This document shows, one piece after another, positions 42,264-50,116 of a stretch of DNA of 60,504 nt (position 1 is its first letter; every line of letters starts with the position of its first letter). Source of the stretch: Candidatus Woesearchaeota archaeon (GTDB taxonomy: Archaea; Nanobdellota; Nanobdellia; Woesearchaeales; JABMPP01); assembly GCA_018303405.1 (NCBI GenBank), contig JAGVYD010000002.1, positions 1 to 60,504 of the forward strand, read 5' to 3'. The position numbers and the translations under genes were made by a program. The notes below the pieces were generated by a model. The model ran no database searches and was not told where the DNA came from. It saw only the letters and a program-made list of their open reading frames with translations.

Positions 42264-42326
42264 TCTAAGCTATCAGTTATTGTCTCTAATCTACCAGTTA
42301 TTATTTCTAAGCTATCAGTTATTATA
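42264..42326. repeat. Three tandem 21-bp units
   Basis: TCTAAGCTATCAGTTATTGTC, with two further copies at 42285 and 42306; copies 1 and 3 differ only at the last bases, copy 2 at about five positions. Located between the RHH gene and the 3' end of argS. Confidence 0.75.
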
Positions 42327-42359
42327 CTGAATATCAGTCAATATAACCCTCATCCGGCT

Positions 42360-44039
42360 CTACATCTTTTCAGGCGCTTCAATCCCGAGCAAATTCAGGC
42401 ACGTTTTCAGTGCATGCTTGACGCTTAGGGCAAGGGCAAGCCTTGCTTCCATGGTTTTCCCGTCAGCCTGCAGAATCGGGCAATTATGGTAGAACTCATT
42501 GAGCCTTTGCGCAAGCTCGCTGGCATATCCGGCTATTATGTGCGGCTTAAGGTCTTCACAGGCTTTGCTGATTGTTTCGTTGAATGCAGCCAGCTTTGTG
42601 ACAATTGCAGCTTCTTCCTTCTGGGTCAGAAGCTTTGCATCAATGTCTGATTTTGGCTTCTTGCCGTGCTTTGCAAGTATGGACGCAATCCTGGCATGGC
42701 TGTATTGTATGTACGGGCCTGTGTCCCCTTCAAAGCTCAAGGCCGAATCCCAGTCAAAATTCACATTCTTCTCCGGGCTGACCTTCAGAATTGCATACTT
42801 GACTGCGCCATAACCGATTGCCCTCGACAATTCAGCTATATGCGCGACTTCGCCGTGCCTTTTCCTGATCTCCTGCTCGGCTTTTTTCCTTGCCTCCTCC
42901 ATGAACTCTTCAAGAAGCACGATGTTGCCTTTCCGTGTGGACATTTTCCCTTCATTGAGCAGCACGAATGAATAATGCACGACCTTTGGCGCTTCAATGC
43001 CCAGCAGCTTCATTGATGCCTGGATTTGCTGGTAATACAGCTTGTGGTCTTCGCCAAGCACAACAAAATTGTTTTCGCTTTTTTCAGCCTTTTCCAGGTG
43101 GTAAGTCAGGTCCCTGAGCGGGTAAAGCGACGTCCCATCTGCCCGCGTCAGCACAAGCACCGGATTTTCCATCGGGATGTCAAATCCCTTCAGGTCCAGG
43201 ACTTTCCTGTTTTCCTCGTCGGTAAAAAGCCTGCCTGTCTTTTCCAGCTTCCCAAGGGTTTCGGCGGTCTTTTTGCTCCGCAGGTATTTTGACTCGTGGT
43301 CAAAATGGCCGTATTCAATCCCGAATTCAGAAAAAATCTTTTTTTGCCCGTCAATGCAGATTTCAACGACCTTTTCAAACTCATCCTTTGTCTTTTTGTC
43401 GCCTTCCTCGATTTTCTTGAGCATCGCGAATATTTCCTTCTCAATTTCAGGGTTTTTTTCCATTTCGCCGCTCATCTGGACATAGATGTCCAGCAGGCTC
43501 TTGAAATCAACATTCTTCCTGTCCCTGCAGCCAATTGCAAGCATTGCAATCTGCTTCCCCACATCATTGACAAAGTAATGCACTTCAACCTTGTACTTCT
43601 CAAACCTGAGGATGCGGGCCAGGCTGTCACCAATCATTGCATTTCTTGCCCTGCCAACATGCGGCGATGCATTGGGGTTGACGCTTGTGTGCTCAATAAG
43701 CGCGTTCTTGCCTTTTCCAAGGCCATTGCTTCCAAACTGGTCTTTTTTCTTGAGAATTTCTGCAATGATGTCTGCAGCAAGGCCTGATTTGTTGACTTTG
43801 AAATTGAGGTACGGCCCGGCAGCTGCAATTTCTGTAATGTTGCCCGATGCATGCATCTTTGACGCAAGCCCAATCGCAATTTCATCAGGCCTTTTTTTTA
43901 AGCGCTTGGCCAGGATAAAGCATGGAAACGCATAATCCCCGTATTCGGGATTTTTTGGCACTTCCAGCGCAATCTCTTCAGTTCCCAGGCCGGTGGCCTT
44001 GTGCAGCGTTTCCTTTATCTCTCCGATATATTGGCTCAT
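42360..44039 (-). CDS. argS: Arginyl-tRNA synthetase
   Basis: 559 residues. Class I synthetase charging tRNA-Arg: N-terminal Add1 domain (about 1-100), HIGH-like NASPHVGRARNAMIGD, KMSKS-like GKMSTRKGN, and the C-terminal all-helical anticodon domain (YIQYSHARIASIL onward). RTDGTSLYPLRDLTYHL-type residues bind arginine. Standard gene with no oddity. Confidence 0.97.
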   Translation of the reverse strand: MSQYIGEIKETLHKATGLGTEEIALEVPKNPEYGDYAFPCFILAKRLKKRPDEIAIGLASKMHASGNITEIAAAGPYLNFKVNKSGLAADIIAEILKKKDQFGSNGLGKGKNALIEHTSVNPNASPHVGRARNAMIGDSLARILRFEKYKVEVHYFVNDVGKQIAMLAIGCRDRKNVDFKSLLDIYVQMSGEMEKNPEIEKEIFAMLKKIEEGDKKTKDEFEKVVEICIDGQKKIFSEFGIEYGHFDHESKYLRSKKTAETLGKLEKTGRLFTDEENRKVLDLKGFDIPMENPVLVLTRADGTSLYPLRDLTYHLEKAEKSENNFVVLGEDHKLYYQQIQASMKLLGIEAPKVVHYSFVLLNEGKMSTRKGNIVLLEEFMEEARKKAEQEIRKRHGEVAHIAELSRAIGYGAVKYAILKVSPEKNVNFDWDSALSFEGDTGPYIQYSHARIASILAKHGKKPKSDIDAKLLTQKEEAAIVTKLAAFNETISKACEDLKPHIIAGYASELAQRLNEFYHNCPILQADGKTMEARLALALSVKHALKTCLNLLGIEAPEKM

Positions 44040-44266
44040 ACACTAGGCTACTGGTTATTCCTATATAATTATTTCGACACTTGATAGGCCCCCTGCTGGC
44101 AAAGCGCCATCAGCTTCTAAATCACCTTAATCCCATCAGCAGGTTGAAACTGTATTAACCATCTAACCGCATTAACCCTATAACTGTCAAATTACGGCCA
44201 GTGTAAAACCAAATCAATAAGAACACATCCATTAAATGGGCAATTTGTAAGAATCCTCAGCCGCAG
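44040..44266. other. 227-bp spacer
   Basis: Between the argS start and the end of a small acidic-protein gene on the same strand. Contains an imperfect stem CCTGCTGG/CCATCAGCAGG (about 44092-44142) and AT-rich promoter sequence. No gene seen. Confidence 0.4.
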
Positions 44267-44467
44267 TCACTCTTCTGTCTCTTCTTCTCCAGCGTCCTTT
44301 TCCTTGTAGCCTTCCTCTTCTGCCTCGTCATAGCCCTCAAGGAAGCCTTCCTCTTCAGAGGATATCTCATCGTCGTCCCTCATCTCTTTCCTGCCTTTTT
44401 GGCTGTAGGGATCCTCGTCGTCAAATTCCTCTTCCACATCCTCAGTGAATTCTTCTTCTTTTGCCAT
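44267..44467 (-). CDS. Small, highly acidic protein
   Basis: 66 residues, more than half Glu or Asp, with Tyr and Gly spaced through the second half (GFLEGYDEAEEEGYKEKD). Probably disordered. Short acidic proteins of this type often bind basic partners such as histone-like proteins or RNA-protein complexes; nothing here shows which. Confidence 0.6.
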   Translation of the reverse strand: MAKEEEFTEDVEEEFDDEDPYSQKGRKEMRDDDEISSEEEGFLEGYDEAEEEGYKEKDAGEEETEE

Positions 44468-44553
44468 AGGCGGGTATCTGAAGCAGCTTATTTAAAAATT
44501 TTTTGTTTCAGCAGGGATTAGATTTTTAAGCGGGCCGCCGTTATACACTCAGC

Positions 44554-45144
44554 ATGTACGTACCTGATAAAATGTTTTTCACAAAGGGGGTTGGCAGGCA
44601 CAAGGATTACCTGCAGTCTTTTGAGCTGGCGCTGCGCGATGCCCAGATTGAAAAATGCAATCTTGTGACAGTCTCGAGCATCTACCCTCCGAACTGTGAA
44701 CGGATTTCCCTAGAAGAGGGCGTCAGGCGTATCCAGCCTGGTGAAATCACCTTTGCAGTCATGGCAAGGAACGCCACAAACGAGCCCAACAGGCTTGTTG
44801 CCGCATCAATTGGCTATGCCCTGCCTGCTGATCCGAGCCAGTACGGCTACCTTTCCGAGCACCATCCTTTTGGCGAGACAGACGAGAAGGCGGGCGATTA
44901 TGCCGAGGACCTTGCCGCCACAATGCTGGCAACGACATTGGGTGTGGAATTTGACCCCAATACAGCGTGGGACGAGCGCGAGAAGCAGTTCAAAATGTCC
45001 GGGAAAATAGTCAAGACCTACAATGTCACGCAATCAGCTGAAGGCGATAAGAACGGCCTATGGACAACAGTGATTGCAGCTGCCATACTCCTCCCTCCTG
45101 AAGAGCGTGGCCTGGTGGAAAAGCTCCAGAAAGGGAAAGCATAG
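44554..45144 (+). CDS. pdaD: Pyruvoyl-dependent arginine decarboxylase
   Basis: 196 residues (typical 150-195). Makes agmatine from arginine. [15 protein letters not shown] contains the Ser-Ser self-cleavage site, where the second Ser becomes the pyruvoyl cofactor; [20 protein letters not shown] and [11 protein letters not shown] also fit. Together with the ureohydrolase at 40372 it completes putrescine synthesis. Upstream of bud32 by 11 bp. Confidence 0.94.
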   Translation: MYVPDKMFFTKGVGRHKDYLQSFELALRDAQIEKCNLVTVSSIYPPNCERISLEEGVRRIQPGEITFAVMARNATNEPNRLVAASIGYALPADPSQYGYLSEHHPFGETDEKAGDYAEDLAATMLATTLGVEFDPNTAWDEREKQFKMSGKIVKTYNVTQSAEGDKNGLWTTVIAAAILLPPEERGLVEKLQKGKA

Positions 45145-45155
45145 GTGGTCATGGC

Positions 45156-45764
45156 ATGGATATTTTAGCCAAAGGCGCTGAGGCCACAATAATAAGGGAC
45201 AATGAAACAGTTCGAAAAAACCGTGAGAAAAAAAGCTACAGGCTCAGCCAGATAGACGACCGGCTTCGCTCAGCCAGGACAAAAAAGGAAGCAAACATCT
45301 TGAGGAAGCTGCAGTCCAGCTCATTTCCATCCCCAAAAATAATCTCCTCGACCCCTGAATCAGGCATGCTTGTCATGGAGCATATCCCGGGCCCGAAAAT
45401 CAGGGACATCCTGGAAAATTCAGATTACACTTCAATCGCCAGGGAGATCGGGGAAAGGGTTGCGCGCCTGCACAATATGGGCATCATCCACGGCGACCTG
45501 ACAACCTCCAACATGATCCTGAAGCAGGGGCATGTTTATTTCCTGGATTTCGGCCTGAGCTATACATCGGAAAGGGTGGAGGACCGCGCAGTTGATTTGC
45601 ACTTATTCCGCCAGGCGCTTGAATCAAAGCATCACACGATTTGGCAAAAGGCGTTTGCAGCATTTGGCGACAGCTATTCAAGGCATGCCGGGCGCGCAAG
45701 GGAAATCCTCGCAAGGTTCGAGATTGTTGAAATGCGAGGCAGGTACAAGCAGAAGGGAAGCTGA
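45156..45764 (+). CDS. bud32: KEOPS-complex kinase/ATPase Bud32
   Basis: 202 residues. Minimal eukaryotic-type kinase fold without the large insertions: GAEATI at the start, ATP-site Lys in KSYRL, LVMEHIPGPKIRD, catalytic loop HGDLTTSNM and DFGLS. With Kae1 it is required for t6A37 in ANN-decoding tRNAs. In many archaea it is fused to Kae1; here it is separate, and Kae1 is not in the window. Confidence 0.93.
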   Translation: MDILAKGAEATIIRDNETVRKNREKKSYRLSQIDDRLRSARTKKEANILRKLQSSSFPSPKIISSTPESGMLVMEHIPGPKIRDILENSDYTSIAREIGERVARLHNMGIIHGDLTTSNMILKQGHVYFLDFGLSYTSERVEDRAVDLHLFRQALESKHHTIWQKAFAAFGDSYSRHAGRAREILARFEIVEMRGRYKQKGS

Positions 45765-45834
45765 AGTTTCATCCAGGTTTTTAAATTAAGGGATAGGTAT
45801 TTAAACACTGTATGCTCCTTTTTCCCTGAACAAA

Positions 45835-47064
45835 ATGGCGAAGATTGTAATTCTGGGAGGTGGATTTGCAGGCATGCATGCAGCCAGAAAGCTCCTGGCA
45901 AACCTTGATCAAAAAACGCACAAGGTTGTCATGATCAGCAAGCATTCTGATTTTGTCTTCACTCCCCTTTTGCCCGAAGTTGAGATAGGCTTATTGGAGC
46001 CTTCTGAAGTAACACAGGATATACCCTCGGTCCTCAGGAAAAGAAATTTTGAATTCAGGAAGGCCGAAATAAAGTCAGTTGATTTTGAGAAAAAAATTGT
46101 GCATACGGACGCGGGCGATGAAAATTATGATTTCCTGTTTATCAGCATGGGCTCTGTGATAAACAAATCAGCCATTTCCCACCTTAAGATCCCTGATGAG
46201 AATGTCTATTGCCTGAAGAATATCAATGATTCCCTGAGAATTCTGAACAAGATAAATGACCTCGCTGCAAAGTATGAGGCATCCGCCAGCGCAAGGAAGC
46301 AAATCAACATTGTTTTTGTTGGCGCAGGGGCAACTGCCATTGAAGTCGCAGGCGAAATAAGGGACCATTTTAAGAGGCATTTTGCCAGGGCCGGGAATCA
46401 TGAGGCAATCAAAGATGTGCATATCCACATGCTTGAAAAATCCGGCAAAATCCTGCCGCAGGTCCCTGACTCATTTCGGGATGAAGTGCTTTCCAGGCTG
46501 AAATCCGGGAGCATTGAGATTCTTTACAACTCAAAAATCCTCAGCTATGAGAAAGGCAGGATAGAAATTGAAACAGCTGAAGGGCCAATGAAGCTTGGCG
46601 TGAGCCTTTTCTTCCTGTCTGCTGGCGTAAATCCAGCCCCATGTGATACAGGTAAAAGCATTAAGGATGGAAGGGGATGCATAGTTGTTGATGAGCACCT
46701 GCAGGTCAAGGGAGTGGAGGATGCATGGGCAGCTGGCGACATTGCCTGCATCAACAACCCAAAGGACGGCACACCTGTGCCCATGCAGGCCCAATCAGCA
46801 GTTTCCGGCGGAAAAATAGCAGGATTCAACATAATTGCAAAAATAATGAACAGGCCCCAGCTCCAGTTTTCCTTTGAATCAAAGGGTTTCTTGCTCTCAG
46901 TCGGCCAGGGAAATGCAGTTGGCGAGATATTTGGCCGGATTTACACAGGTTACTGGGTCTGGTGGCTCAAAAGGACTGTTTACTGCAATGAGTTCTTTGG
47001 GATTTGGTGCAAGATGGGGAAATTTTTCAGCATCAGCCTTTTTTCCATTTTTAGGAAAAAATAA
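45835..47064 (+). CDS. Type II NADH dehydrogenase-like FAD oxidoreductase
   Basis: 409 residues. N-terminal FAD Rossmann motif ILGGGFAGMHAA, second dinucleotide motif VFVGAGATAIEVAGE, and FAD-binding WAAGDIACINN. FTPLLPEV matches NDH-2 and sulfide:quinone reductases. The C-terminus (WVWWLKRTVYCNEFFGIWCK) is the amphipathic membrane anchor. Transfers electrons from NAD(P)H to quinone or another acceptor; a partner is not visible. Confidence 0.88.
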   Translation: MAKIVILGGGFAGMHAARKLLANLDQKTHKVVMISKHSDFVFTPLLPEVEIGLLEPSEVTQDIPSVLRKRNFEFRKAEIKSVDFEKKIVHTDAGDENYDFLFISMGSVINKSAISHLKIPDENVYCLKNINDSLRILNKINDLAAKYEASASARKQINIVFVGAGATAIEVAGEIRDHFKRHFARAGNHEAIKDVHIHMLEKSGKILPQVPDSFRDEVLSRLKSGSIEILYNSKILSYEKGRIEIETAEGPMKLGVSLFFLSAGVNPAPCDTGKSIKDGRGCIVVDEHLQVKGVEDAWAAGDIACINNPKDGTPVPMQAQSAVSGGKIAGFNIIAKIMNRPQLQFSFESKGFLLSVGQGNAVGEIFGRIYTGYWVWWLKRTVYCNEFFGIWCKMGKFFSISLFSIFRKK

Positions 47065-47124
47065 TGTCATTCTGATCTCTTTTAAGTTTCAGTCAAGAAA
47101 TAAACAAAAAAAGAAAAAATGGGA

Positions 47125-47544
47125 TTACCATTCCTTCTTGAAAATTGTTGCTTCCAGCGAAAGCTTTCCCGGCCCGGAAAGCATCAATGCCACTGCAATG
47201 GCCAGTAAAGCCAGGTCCAGCTCATAGCCACCAACAAGCGGCATTCCCCACTTCGCACGGAATATTGCAACAAGCATAACAATTCCAATTAGCGTTGCTG
47301 CATATCTTGTGAACAGCCCAAGCAAAACCAGTATGCCGCCGAAGAATTCCACAATGGCAGCAACATATGCCATGAATGCAGGCATGCCCAGTCCGACCAC
47401 CATTCCGGTGAAGGCTTCCATGCCAGGTGCCCCTCCCCACAATTTGCCATAACCATGCGCAATAAACACAATGCCGAGCACGACCCTGAGGACAGTGGGC
47501 GCCCAGTCACTGCATTTTGCAAACCATTTGCTCATTCCTGCCAT
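47125..47544 (-). CDS. DoxX-family membrane protein
   Basis: 139 residues from ATG 47544, with GGGGGTGATT about 8 nt upstream. Four transmembrane helices; RVVLGIVFIAHGYGKLWGG and FFGGILVLLGLFTRYAA are DoxX hallmarks. These proteins associate with oxidoreductases in redox stress; it is convergent with the NDH-2-like gene. Confidence 0.88.
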   Translation of the reverse strand: MAGMSKWFAKCSDWAPTVLRVVLGIVFIAHGYGKLWGGAPGMEAFTGMVVGLGMPAFMAYVAAIVEFFGGILVLLGLFTRYAATLIGIVMLVAIFRAKWGMPLVGGYELDLALLAIAVALMLSGPGKLSLEATIFKKEW

Positions 47545-47748
47545 TCTCAAATCACCCCCGAATGCACAGTTCAAACCTATAATTAAGCCTGATATACTAC
47601 CTGGGAGTATTAAAACCTTTGCTTTGAATATGGAACAGAGAATTGTGGATTACTAATATCATGACTCCATAAGAAGGAAAACCTTTAATAGCGGTTTCTT
47701 TTTGCATAATCTGCGCAAATCACTCACTATAGCGTATAGCGAATATCG

Positions 47749-47844
47749 CGTTTGCATGGAGTTCAGGGGATTGAGCGAAGCGAAATCCCCTCAAGACTAA
47801 TTCAAGTATCAAATGATCGTGTCATTTGCTCCGCTAGTGCAGTC
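47749..47844 (+). repeat. Module A copy 1, ending in a tRNA-Glu 5' fragment
   Basis: 96 bp matching 48281-48376 except the loop of one hairpin (GAGCGAAGCG versus GAGCTTTGCG, between GGGGATT and AATCCCC arms) and one base near the end. Its last 17 nt (GCTCCGCTAGTGCAGTC) correspond to the first bases of tRNA-Glu. The preceding 47575-47748 holds the DoxX promoter and no gene. Confidence 0.8.
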
Positions 47845-47923
47845 AACGGATAGCCTTTTAACAAAGGCTATCATCCAAAAATGTCCTTTCTCCGAAAGGA
47901 CGGATTTGCTTGCGCAAATCAAC
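47828..47923 (+). repeat. Module B copy 1: tRNA-Glu 5' fragment plus triple hairpin
   Basis: After GCTCCGCTAGTGCAGTC come three stems: GATAGCCTTT/AAAGGCTATC (47849-47872), GTCCTTTC-TCC-GAAAGGAC (47883-47901), and GATTTGC-TTGC-GCAAATC (47903-47920). Copies at 48169-48264 and, without the tRNA part, 30874-30971. Confidence 0.8.
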
Positions 47924-47951
47924 GTATAGCAATCATCTCGATTACCAGTAA

Positions 47952-48010
47952 ATTGCGTCGAGGGACTTTATGTCCCTCTTGTTTTTACCAGATTTTTTTA
48001 AAAAATCTGC
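47952..48010 (+). repeat. Module C copy 1: two hairpins
   Basis: GAGGGAC-TTTAT-GTCCCTC (47960-47978) then CAGATTTTTT/AAAAAATCTG. Followed by CCGCGGAGC, which contains the seven 3' acceptor bases of tRNA-Glu. Confidence 0.78.
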
Positions 48011-48013
48011 CGC

Positions 48014-48070
48014 GGAGCTGACCTCAGCTCGCACGGAAGGTAGGGAGACGTTCCTTCGGAAGTCTCCCGA
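48014..48070 (+). repeat. Two further perfect stems between modules
   Basis: GAGCTGA-CC-TCAGCTC near 48015-48030 and GGGAGAC...GTCTCCC with an inner TTCC/GGAA near 48043-48068. Not found elsewhere in the window. Confidence 0.6.
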
Positions 48071-48111
48071 ACTGCGTCACAGAACGGAGTCATGGGATTA
48101 GAATGATAGCG

Positions 48112-48170
48112 AATTGCGTCGAGAGGCTTTATGCCTCTCTTGTTTTTACCAGATTTTTTTTAAAAATCTG
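48112..48170 (+). repeat. Module C copy 2
   Basis: GAGAGGC-TTTAT-GCCTCTC (48121-48139) and CAGATTTTT/AAAAATCTG. Same flanks as copy 1 (AATTGCGTC left, TTGTTTTTAC between stems). Runs directly into the next tRNA-Glu 5' fragment. Confidence 0.78.
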
Positions 48171-48264
48171 CTCCGCTAGTGCAGTCAACGGATAGCCTTT
48201 TAACAAAGGCTATCATCCAAAAATGTCCTTTCTCCGAAAGGACGGATTTGCTCACGCAAATCAA
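48169..48264 (+). repeat. Module B copy 2
   Basis: Same as 47828-47923 apart from the loop of the third stem (TCAC for TTGC). Begins with the tRNA-Glu-like GCTCCGCTAGTGCAGTC. Confidence 0.8.
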
Positions 48265-48280
48265 GTTATAATATTCATAA

Positions 48281-48376
48281 CGTTTGCATGGAGTTCAGGG
48301 GATTGAGCTTTGCGAAATCCCCTCAAGACTAATTCAAGTATCAAATGATCGTGTCATTTGCTCCGCTAGTGTAGTC
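48281..48376 (+). repeat. Module A copy 2, running into the real tRNA-Glu
   Basis: The last 17 nt are the first bases of the intact tRNA-Glu gene, so this is the chromosomal context from which copy 1 derives or vice versa. Confidence 0.8.
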
Positions 48377-48434
48377 CGGCCAATCATACAGCCCTCTCGA
48401 GGCTGTGACCCGGGTTCGAATCCCGGGCGGAGCA
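48360..48434 (+). tRNA. tRNA-Glu (CTC)
   Basis: Acceptor GCTCCGC/GCGGAGC, T8, anticodon arm CAGCC-CTCTCGA-GGCTG (anticodon CTC, reading GAG), T arm CCGGG-TTCGAAT-CCCGG, discriminator A. CCA not encoded, no intron. Confidence 0.95.
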
Positions 48435-48438
48435 TTTT

Positions 48439-48954
48439 ATGGAGAAGAAATATATTTCAGCCGTGCTTGGCAGCATTCCTGTCACTGGATTTGTGCTTAT
48501 CTGCTATTTTGCAGCTGTGTCCGGCACCCTTACCGAAGTCCGGGCCAACTACGCGCTTTTTTATCTTGACTGGGTTTTCCTTTTTTTCAATCTGCTCCTG
48601 CCCTATGCAATTGGCATAAAGTGGCGCAGGGTTTTCATATTCTATATTCCCTCCCTTGCAATTTTGTTTGCCATCCAGTATTCGTGGGACTGGCTTGGCC
48701 CTGTCGGGCTTGTCCACTTGGCAATAATGCCTTTGGAGGCAGCTTTGTTCATATCAATGATTTTGGCCGAGCCTGCCAACCTGAAGGCTTATGTCATCGC
48801 CATGCTTTTTCCCGCTGCATATTTTCTCTCTGCACTTTTTGTTGTCATCTTCATCTACAGCCGCGGCACAGACTGGATTGAAATATCCCTTGACGCATTG
48901 GGCCTTGCCATCATAATGCTAAGGTTATGGCATCTCTCTTCCTCCCGCAGGTAA
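48439..48954 (+). CDS. Multi-pass membrane protein of unknown function
   Basis: 171 residues, five likely transmembrane helices, hydrophobic throughout and short loops (LFYLDWVFLFFNLLLPYAIG). No family recognised. The ATG is only 4 nt after the tRNA-Glu gene, so the mRNA is either leaderless from a promoter within the tRNA or produced by tRNA 3' processing. Confidence 0.62.
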   Translation: MEKKYISAVLGSIPVTGFVLICYFAAVSGTLTEVRANYALFYLDWVFLFFNLLLPYAIGIKWRRVFIFYIPSLAILFAIQYSWDWLGPVGLVHLAIMPLEAALFISMILAEPANLKAYVIAMLFPAAYFLSALFVVIFIYSRGTDWIEISLDALGLAIIMLRLWHLSSSRR

Positions 48955-49104
48955 ACCATTAGCTTTTTATGCGGGCAGGCTTACATTTACTCCTTCTCAA
49001 AGGGGTGTGGCAGGATCGGCAGGAATTTTTTAGTGGCACAGCGGGCATGGCTATAATCATGCAGAAAATTTCCATTGGCATTTGGGCGCATATGGGTGAA
49101 ATTG

Positions 49105-50037
49105 ATGGAATCATACAAACTGATGAAACAGGGGCTTTTTGTGGCTGACACAGAGTTTAAGCTGGAAATACATTATGAGCTCCCGCATAAATTATTTTCA
49201 AGGCCCATTTTCTTTCTTTCCTACATGCTGAGGAGGCCTGATGGCACAACAGCTGATTCCGGCAAAATGAGGCTCCCATTTGGAACTGCCTATGGACCAT
49301 GGCTCAGGAAAAAGGCAGCTGAGAAAAACATAAGGCTATACCATCGCAATGGAAAGTTTCACCCAGGGGATGATGTCAATAAATTAAGGCAAAAGGATAA
49401 ATTCTTGCTCAGGGAAATAGGCCCGCTGCAGCACGCGCTTGTTGATGCCAAGATGCGCGCCTTCAACGCCATTGCGAAGGTAACCACCATTTATCCTTAT
49501 GCTGTCACCCGCTTGTCTCAGCACAACCCATATTTTCCTGGCCAGGCTGTGCCCCCCCAGATTGATGAAGCCAACAATACAGAGCCTGGCCAAAGCAATC
49601 TGTTCGATTCGCCTGAACCAACCGCTGCAAATCCCCTGGAGCTTCAACAGGCCAGGCCTGACGATCATACAATGCGGCTCAACCTAGTTTATCTTGTGAT
49701 GCAATACCGTTCCGCTGACAGGATGTCAGAAGAATGGGACACTCCCCTGGAAAAGACTGAGGCATACCTTGTCGGCCGCCTTGGCACAGGGCGAAGAAAC
49801 ACACCGCTCCTGCGGACGTATCTGCCCGTAGTATGGGACCCGGCATTGGCCCGGCAGGAATTTTTTGCATTGGACGCTGCAGTCAAGGACCAGATGATTC
49901 ATGAAAACTTGCGCGGCGTTCCGGATGACTTTGGCAGGCAGGAGGCTTTTCCTGATTTGGAAAGGCGCCTGCATGTTATGCTTGCTGAGCATTATAATCT
50001 CATGAGAAATGACCTGCTTCTGCCTGGCGTTTTTTGA
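49105..50037 (+). CDS. Protein of unknown function
   Basis: 310 residues from ATG 49105, chosen for GGGTGA 5 nt upstream; TTG 49075 would add ten residues. Soluble, with a Pro/Asn/Gln-rich linker near the middle (PEPTAANPLELQQARPDD) between a beta-rich N-terminal half and a helical C-terminal half. No known domain. Confidence 0.55.
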   Translation: MESYKLMKQGLFVADTEFKLEIHYELPHKLFSRPIFFLSYMLRRPDGTTADSGKMRLPFGTAYGPWLRKKAAEKNIRLYHRNGKFHPGDDVNKLRQKDKFLLREIGPLQHALVDAKMRAFNAIAKVTTIYPYAVTRLSQHNPYFPGQAVPPQIDEANNTEPGQSNLFDSPEPTAANPLELQQARPDDHTMRLNLVYLVMQYRSADRMSEEWDTPLEKTEAYLVGRLGTGRRNTPLLRTYLPVVWDPALARQEFFALDAAVKDQMIHENLRGVPDDFGRQEAFPDLERRLHVMLAEHYNLMRNDLLLPGVF

Positions 50038-50116
50038 GATTGAAAACATCTATTCTGCTAAACTTATGTGGCACTTTTCGCGAATCTTTAAAAAGAAATC
50101 TGCCTGTCATGCTCCT

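Noticed and set aside
42264-42326. CRISPR array
   Set aside because: Units are directly tandem with no spacers.
47749-48376. CRISPR array
   Set aside because: Repeats are palindromic modules in mirrored order with no uniform spacers and no cas genes.
48284-48619. 111-codon plus-strand ORF
   Set aside because: Overlaps module A, tRNA-Glu and the start of the membrane-protein gene in the wrong frame.
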